The notes under the pieces: model-generated
What the model saw: the letters and a program-made list of their open reading frames with translations, nothing else
Database searches by the model: none
What the model was told of the DNA's origin: nothing
Made by a program: the position numbers and the translations under genes
Shown: positions 6,935 through 11,024 of the stretch, piece after piece
Layout: each line of letters begins with the position of its first letter
Numbering within the stretch: position 1 is the first letter of the stretch
Origin: Candidatus Dormiibacterota bacterium
GTDB taxonomy: Bacteria; Chloroflexota; Dormibacteria; Aeolococcales; Bog-877
NCBI GenBank assembly: GCA_030038765.1
Contig: JASHRA010000086.1
Coordinates: 1 to 11,024 of the forward strand
Reading direction: 5' to 3'
DNA: 11,024 bases

Positions 6935-7025
6935 CGCTAGCCCATCTCCCAAGGCCGCCCTCAGCGAATCGACGCAGGCGATCGGTAGGCCGCTGATGGT
7001 CCCCCTCGCACCTGCCCTAAGTCGG

Positions 7026-8744
7026 TCACCGCGCGATAATTGGGAGGAGGACGTGCGACGGGTACTGGGCCGTGTGCAGGACCGTCTGCTCCGCGATGGC
7101 GGTCTCCTTCTCGTAGCACTGGTTGCTGGCCGCCGTGTTCAGATTCCTGGCGTAGCGCGGAAACCAACTGCTGGTGAGTTCGATCCGGAGCTGATGCCCG
7201 GGAAGTAGTCTAACTCCACAGGCATCCAGCCTGAACTCGAACCGGTAGGCCGTTCCGGGGTTCATCAGTTCTGGCCGCTCGCGCGACTCCCGGTAGCGGG
7301 CGCGGATCGCGCCATGGCAGAGGAATCGACTCGATCCGTCCGGCCAGACATCGGCTAGCCGAACATGCCAGTCGGTGTCAGGTGCCGACGACGCGGCGTA
7401 GAGCACGAAGCTGACCGGGCCCACGACCGTGACAGGCTCCGTGAGCGTTTCCGTCGAGTAGCAGAGGACGTCGGACCTTGACGTCGCTGGACGGTCGTCG
7501 ACCGGTCCGTCGGTCATCGCCCAAGGCAGTCTCACCGGATCCTTCGGATCGTATCGATAGCGATCGGAAGGGGAGGAGTCCGGAGGTCGCTCTGTGCTCA
7601 GACGACCGTCTCCCCGATCAGTGTTGGCGTAGCCTTGGCTGTCCAGGTAATAGGGGACGTAGCTCGTGTCTGCCAGCGGCCAGTCGCTTTCGCTCCACCA
7701 CTCGTTGGCCCCGAGCACGAAGACATGGACTGGGTCCTCAGCTTCGATACCGTTGTCGATCCCCTTTACCTGCCAGTCCAGATAGCGAACGATGTAGGAG
7801 TCGAGATCGATCAGCGCGCTAGGGCCGAAGTCGACTCCACTCCACATCCTCCCACGGTTCACCGTGTGTGGCCAAGGGCCAATCACGAGCCGCTGTCCGG
7901 ATCGCAAGGAGTCAGGGGCCTTGGCCCTCATCCCCGGGTAGTTCATGATGGCACCCGGGAAGTTCATGTCCCACCATCCCGTGACGTTGAGGGCACCGAC
8001 CCGCATGCGGTCCCAGTGGTCCTGGTAGCTGCCGGAGCGCCAGAACGCATCAAACTCTGGGTGTTCCATGAACTTCGGCCACCAGTCAGAGTTCGTCCCG
8101 GCCGTGGCCGGGATCTCACTGATCGGTAGTTTCTCAAGGAAGGGAAGTGACTCACCGCTCAGGACTGTACCGATGAAATCAGAGACCTGGAAGGACCGGC
8201 GCCCCATCTTCACCATCCAATCCGCCATCGGTCCCAGCAGGAGGACGCCGTTGAGCATGGGCTCGTTGAAGAAGAGGTCTGGTGGTGAGCAGATGGGGAC
8301 GATAGCCTTCAGCGGCTCGGGCGCATCCCTCGCCGCGAGCCAGCAGTTCTGGGCGACGTATGAGGTGCCCAGCATCGCCACCCGTCCGTCGCACCACTCC
8401 TGGCTGGCCAGCCACTGGACCGCATCGAAACCATCGTGTGCCTCGTTGACGTAGGGGACGAAGTCGCCGTCCGAGTTGAAGCGCCCCCTGCAGTCCTGGG
8501 TGACGACCGCGTAGCCCTGATCAGAGAGGAGATCACGGAGTCTCGCTGAATGTGAGTTCTCCAGCACCTTGTTGTAGGGTGTCCGCAGCAGTACCGCTGG
8601 CCAGCTCCCCTGGTGTCCCGGGAGCAGAGCGTCGGTTGATAGGGCGATGCCATCACGCATGGGAGCGCGCAGGTCGAGAAGGGTCCTCTTCCGCGACGCG
8701 CTCGGGGATCCGACCTCTCCTGTCCAGTCACTCCCACCAGCCAT
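7026..8744 (-). CDS. CocE/NonD-family (S15-type) alpha/beta-hydrolase
   Basis: This 572-residue serine hydrolase belongs to the family containing cocaine esterase, glutaryl-7-ACA acylase and X-prolyl dipeptidyl peptidase. The N-terminal alpha/beta-hydrolase domain shows LRTPYNK (53-59), TQDCRGR (82-88), the nucleophile motif GTSY with Ser128, a probable catalytic Asp259 in GWWDMN, and His293 in GPWPH. This is the usual triad order. About residues 340-565 match the C-terminal jelly-roll PepX_C domain, with PVSFVLYAASSAPDTDWHVR and RIELTSSWFPRYARN. There is no signal peptide, so it is probably cytoplasmic. ATG at 8744 is preferred: GGAGGG (8755-8760) precedes it by 10 bases, whereas GTG at 8762 overlaps that site. 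The start is only two bases after the SBP2 stop, so the genes are tightly coupled. The substrate could be an ester, amide or short peptide; the sequence does not decide. Confidence 0.88.
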   Translation of the reverse strand: MAGGSDWTGEVGSPSASRKRTLLDLRAPMRDGIALSTDALLPGHQGSWPAVLLRTPYNKVLENSHSARLRDLLSDQGYAVVTQDCRGRFNSDGDFVPYVNEAHDGFDAVQWLASQEWCDGRVAMLGTSYVAQNCWLAARDAPEPLKAIVPICSPPDLFFNEPMLNGVLLLGPMADWMVKMGRRSFQVSDFIGTVLSGESLPFLEKLPISEIPATAGTNSDWWPKFMEHPEFDAFWRSGSYQDHWDRMRVGALNVTGWWDMNFPGAIMNYPGMRAKAPDSLRSGQRLVIGPWPHTVNRGRMWSGVDFGPSALIDLDSYIVRYLDWQVKGIDNGIEAEDPVHVFVLGANEWWSESDWPLADTSYVPYYLDSQGYANTDRGDGRLSTERPPDSSPSDRYRYDPKDPVRLPWAMTDGPVDDRPATSRSDVLCYSTETLTEPVTVVGPVSFVLYAASSAPDTDWHVRLADVWPDGSSRFLCHGAIRARYRESRERPELMNPGTAYRFEFRLDACGVRLLPGHQLRIELTSSWFPRYARNLNTAASNQCYEKETAIAEQTVLHTAQYPSHVLLPIIAR

Positions 8745-8746
8745 CT

Positions 8747-10570
8747 TCAGCTGACCCTCCACTTCTCTGGGTAGATACTCAGGGTCGGATCTTGCGGCAG
8801 CACGTCCTTGAGGTCATCCTTGATCACCGAGATCTGGTTGCCCCCGTTGGGGAGCCACAGTGCCGGGAGTTGCTTCGAGAGATATTCGTCGTACTCCTTG
8901 AGCGCCGGAATCCCTCCGCTGGCGTCTGAGTCGTGGATGAGCCGGTTCGCGGTGGCGCTGCTGTAGCCGTCACCGTTGTAGACAGCTCCATTGGCGAAGA
9001 CGATGTCCCCGCTGGGATAGAAGGTGGGCTCGTAGGTGATGGTGTAGCTTGCCCCGAACTCCAGCATCTGCCAGGAGCATCCGCTGGGTGTGGACGGGGA
9101 GCAGACGGTCCACTTGCTCAGAACTGCAGAGATTCCCTGTTCGCGGAGGGTCACCTGGATGCCGGCTTGGTCGAATGAGCTCTGCAGAGCCTCCATCTCG
9201 TCGGCAAGGGATTGGATCCCGGACGCGTAGAGGAGTTGGAAGTGAAGACCGGTGCCCCGCTTGATCCCGGCGCCGCAATCCGTGGGCCCGGTTCCGGGCC
9301 GCTGGCAGGTCGAGACCCCGTTCGCATGGACACTCCAACCGTGGGACCGGAGCAGCTCTCTTGCCTCACCGACATCGTATGGATAGGGGTCGCGGTCCTC
9401 GGCTGGCCCCGAGAACTTGCTGGGCGGCTGGGAGGGCACCGGGCCGTACGTCGGATAGCCGTACCCCTTGAAGATGTCGCGGATGAACTCCGGCTCGTTG
9501 ATCAGGTGCTGCATGGCCTGCCGGATGTAGAGCTGGCGGATCAGCGAGCCGGTGGTGGGATTGGTGAAGCTAAGTGGTAGGTACGTGATTCCCCAATCGG
9601 GCCACTGGCTCACGTCGTATCCATGGCTCTTGAAGTAGCTGCTCTGCCCCGTGTCTGCGGGGGGAAGGTAGCCATAGTCGATCTGACCGGAGCGGAGGGC
9701 GTCGTACTCCGCCGCGTCACTGGTAAATGGGACCTCTTCGAACTTCGCAATCGTCGGTCGGCCGGGACCACTGTAGTGCGAGTTCGGACTGAAGACGGAG
9801 AAGGAGGTCGTGGGGTCGTAGCCGGTCAGCCGCCAGGGGCCGTCGACAACGGACCAGAGAGGATTCGTGGTGTAGGTGTTGAGGTCGCTCGAGGCAGCAT
9901 TCAGGAAGGTGTAGACGGCCTGTGCCCCGCTGGCGGTCTCGTCGTAGTTGCCGACTTGGCCTGTCGCGCTCTCGCGGTCCCACGCGTGTTGAGGGATGGG
10001 GATGATCTGGGTGAGGTTGTTGTACAGGATCCAACTGGGGCTGTACTTGGCGTTGAAGGTAATCTGGACGGTGGAGGCGCTTGGGTATGTGATCGACCTG
10101 ACGTCATCCGGGAAGAAGCCTGGAGCATAGGACCACCAGTTCCCCTTCTCCGCCTCCAACTCGTTCATCCAGAACCCCACGTCCCGGCTAGTTATCGGCT
10201 GACCGTCAGACCAGTCCCAGCTCTTCAGGCGAATCGTGACGACCTGATTGCCGTCGGAGAAGACCGGAGCATAGGCCAGGCTTTCCGATTCATTCAGGGT
10301 GACTTTGCCATCGTCGCCGACCCAGTAGAGAGGTCGATACATCAGGTACTGCCAGCTGTAGACGGTGTTGTTGGTCGCCAGGGACGGTGGGATCAGCGGG
10401 AAGATGTAATTGGGCGTCAGTCCGGGAGGGAGGGCCCATGTGACTGTCCCGCTCGGGCTCGAAGTCTTTGCGCTGACCGCCAGATAGGCCGCGCCGGTCG
10501 CGCCGCCAATCCCGAGGACTACGGCCAAGCTCACGGCCAGACGGAACCCTCTCATCAACCGTGGCAACAT
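8747..10570 (-). CDS. ABC-type substrate-binding protein, family 5 (SBP2)
   Basis: This 607-residue exported homologue of SBP1 leads the minus-strand operon. Residues 1-34 are a signal sequence: MLPRLMRGFR, a hydrophobic core at about 11-31, then VSA before KTSS. It again lacks a lipobox cysteine. It shares with SBP1 the TPNYIFP motif, WDWSDGQPITSRD, IPQHAWDRE, VGNYDE, AAEYDALRSGQIDYGY, RQLYIRQAMQHLIN, YPYDVGEARELLRSHGW and GAGIK. The two are clearly homologous along their whole length, perhaps 35-45% identical by eye. Cysteines are again paired (422/432 and 490/498), matching two of the SBP1 pairs. ATG at 10570 is chosen because GGAGGG lies 8 bases upstream and the signal sequence then sits at the N-terminus. 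The frame stays open to a GTG at 10762, but that codon falls inside the promoter spacer. The ligand is probably a peptide-like solute, inferred from the family and the coupled hydrolase. Confidence 0.88.
   Translation of the reverse strand: MLPRLMRGFRLAVSLAVVLGIGGATGAAYLAVSAKTSSPSGTVTWALPPGLTPNYIFPLIPPSLATNNTVYSWQYLMYRPLYWVGDDGKVTLNESESLAYAPVFSDGNQVVTIRLKSWDWSDGQPITSRDVGFWMNELEAEKGNWWSYAPGFFPDDVRSITYPSASTVQITFNAKYSPSWILYNNLTQIIPIPQHAWDRESATGQVGNYDETASGAQAVYTFLNAASSDLNTYTTNPLWSVVDGPWRLTGYDPTTSFSVFSPNSHYSGPGRPTIAKFEEVPFTSDAAEYDALRSGQIDYGYLPPADTGQSSYFKSHGYDVSQWPDWGITYLPLSFTNPTTGSLIRQLYIRQAMQHLINEPEFIRDIFKGYGYPTYGPVPSQPPSKFSGPAEDRDPYPYDVGEARELLRSHGWSVHANGVSTCQRPGTGPTDCGAGIKRGTGLHFQLLYASGIQSLADEMEALQSSFDQAGIQVTLREQGISAVLSKWTVCSPSTPSGCSWQMLEFGASYTITYEPTFYPSGDIVFANGAVYNGDGYSSATANRLIHDSDASGGIPALKEYDEYLSKQLPALWLPNGGNQISVIKDDLKDVLPQDPTLSIYPEKWRVS
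8755..8760 (-). promoter_or_regulatory. Ribosome binding site for the CocE-type hydrolase
   Basis: GGAGGG (read on the minus strand) lies inside the last codons of SBP2, 10 bases before ATG at 8744. It decides the start against GTG 8762. Confidence 0.65.
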
Positions 10571-10578
10571 CCCGACTT

Positions 10579-10584
10579 CCCTCC
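10579..10584 (-). promoter_or_regulatory. Ribosome binding site for SBP2
   Basis: GGAGGG on the minus strand is spaced 8 bases from ATG 10570. It uses the same hexamer as SBP1 and the CocE-type gene and fixes the SBP2 N-terminus. Confidence 0.75.
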
Positions 10585-10623
10585 ACAGCCAGTTCGGTAC
10601 GGTGTGTCTCAAACGAACAGAGG

Positions 10624-10652
10624 CCGCCCGCGACCCGGTAACCCTCGGGCGG
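10624..10652 (-). other. GC-rich stem-loop in the SBP2 leader
   Basis: On the minus strand CCGCCCG (10652-10646) pairs perfectly with CGGGCGG (10630-10624) across a 15-nt loop. The following transcript (CTCTGTTCGTTTG) is only mildly T-rich. It resembles a weak terminator or leader structure, but evidence for attenuation is much thinner than in the SBP1 leader. The leader runs about 175 nt from the predicted transcription start to ATG 10570. Confidence 0.35.
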
Positions 10653-10733
10653 GGGAGCGAAGCCGACTCCACCGCCGAGACGACGCGGCCCCAACTCGCT
10701 CTCTGAAACGCTCGGATCGCGAACCCGACAAGG

Positions 10734-10751
10734 CCGATCCGCGTGGATCGG
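10734..10751 (-). promoter_or_regulatory. 18-bp inverted repeat at the SBP2 transcription start (candidate operator)
   Basis: On the minus strand, CCGATCC-ACGC-GGATCGG has perfect 7-base arms and a 4-base centre. It begins one base after the -10 box (10753-10758) and covers the expected transcription start near 10746. A protein bound here would block initiation, as with classical repressor operators. The MurR/RpiR regulator in the same operon is the natural candidate. Further CGATCC-like sequence occurs at about 10712-10719. The transcript could alternatively form a 5' hairpin that affects mRNA stability. The arms are not present at the matching place downstream of the SBP1 promoter. Confidence 0.5.
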
Positions 10752-10752
10752 A

Positions 10753-10781
10753 AAGGTACCACACCCCCAACCCGCTGTCAA
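10753..10781 (-). promoter_or_regulatory. Sigma70-type promoter for the SBP2 operon
   Basis: On the minus strand TTGACA (10781-10776) is followed by 17 bases and TACCTT (10758-10753), then TC. Hexamers, spacing and the two bases after the -10 are identical to those of the SBP1 promoter, while the spacer and flanks differ. The -35 lies only about 38 bases after the stop of the LOG-like gene. Confidence 0.72.
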
Positions 10782-10784
10782 TCG

Positions 10785-10812
10785 GGGCGTGGTGCGACGC
10801 GGAAGGACGCCC
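10785..10812 (-). terminator. Possible terminator stem after the LOG-like gene
   Basis: On the minus strand GGGCGT (10812-10807) can pair with ACGCCC (10790-10785) over a 16-nt loop, just after the stop of the LOG-like gene. No T-run follows. It abuts the SBP2 -35 box, so it may be incidental. Confidence 0.2.
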
Positions 10813-10818
10813 AGGAAG

Positions 10819-11024
10819 CTAACGGATGCGCTCGGCAGCGGCCCAGCGTGCGATGTGCTCGTCCACCGCGGCCAGTGCGCCTGAGACGCTGGGCGTGTCG
10901 ATGGGGCCTCCTACCACGCCACCGTGGCCCGGTCCGACGATGCCCCAGCCCTGGAACGAGATCACCGGGACGCCGGCCCGGCAGGCCAGGGCGACCTCGC
11001 TGAGGGTTCCCCAGCTACCGCCTA
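10819..11024 (-). CDS. TIGR00725/LOG-like family protein, C-terminal fragment
   Basis: This minus-strand frame enters from the right edge and ends at TAG (10821-10819), giving the last 67 residues of a protein whose start lies outside the window. The fragment opens with GGSWGTLSEVALACRAGVPV, matching the GGxxGTxxE nucleotide-binding loop and following helix of the SLOG/LOG superfamily. It is closest in style to the TIGR00725 DprA/Smf-related subgroup, where GGG-x-GTLSE-x-ALA is typical. The tail runs through a Gly-rich segment (GPGHGGVVGGPIDTPS) to an amphipathic C-terminal helix. LOG enzymes are phosphoribohydrolases in cytokinin-type pathways, but the TIGR00725 branch has no settled role. 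It is tandem to SBP2, but the intervening promoter suggests an independent unit. Confidence 0.72.
   Translation of the reverse strand, partial: GGSWGTLSEVALACRAGVPVISFQGWGIVGPGHGGVVGGPIDTPSVSGALAAVDEHIARWAAAERIR

Noticed and set aside
6935..7025. Separate promoter or operator before the RpiR gene
   Set aside because: The 91-base gap contains a TCAGCG/CGCTGA inverted repeat (6961-6966, 6991-6996) with a 24-base centre, but no recognisable -35/-10 pair. It is too weak to annotate.
10571..10762. N-terminal extension of SBP2 to GTG 10762
   Set aside because: That GTG lies within the spacer between the -35 and -10 hexamers, and the extension would displace the signal peptide. ATG 10570 has its own RBS.
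9623..10822. A 399-codon plus-strand frame antisense to SBP2
   Set aside because: It lies mostly opposite a confidently recognised gene, shows no domain features and has no credible RBS. It is a GC-driven shadow frame.

Overview
This GC-rich window looks like chromosome from a high-GC bacterium, most likely an actinobacterium or a related soil lineage. The basis is base composition, frequent GTG starts with GGAGG-type ribosome binding sites, and a PadR/DUF4097 pair of a type known from Streptomyces. The taxonomic call is an inference. No rRNA, tRNA, CRISPR array, insertion sequence or phage gene was seen.

Layout. Positions 1-897 (+) hold the 3' end of a DUF4097 beta-repeat gene, overlapped by a PadR-family repressor gene that probably starts at CTG. 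Positions 898-1409 are non-coding: a sigma70-like promoter (TTGACA-N17-TACCTT) and a long leader carrying a strong intrinsic-terminator-like hairpin with a T-tract. Positions 1410-5885 (+) form a probable operon of a family 5 extracytoplasmic solute-binding protein (SBP1) and two tandemly duplicated M20D amidohydrolases. Positions 5886-6091 are a short convergent gap. On the minus strand, read from 10781 down to 6092, a second probable operon has a promoter with the same core, an 18-bp inverted repeat at the expected transcription start, a second family 5 binding protein (SBP2), a CocE/NonD (S15-type) serine hydrolase and a MurR/RpiR regulator. The right edge holds the 3' end of a TIGR00725/LOG-like gene on the minus strand.

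Working model (inference). Two facing modules each pair an exported peptide-type binding protein with cytoplasmic hydrolases: M20D amidohydrolases on one side and an S15-type hydrolase on the other. The SIS-domain regulator could respond to a phosphorylated sugar or amino sugar. Neither module has permease or ATPase genes in the window. Neither binding protein has a lipobox cysteine, and all their cysteines are arranged as if in pairs. Matching promoter cores, the leader terminator, the operator-like repeat and the lower GC of the minus-strand module are the points most worth following.
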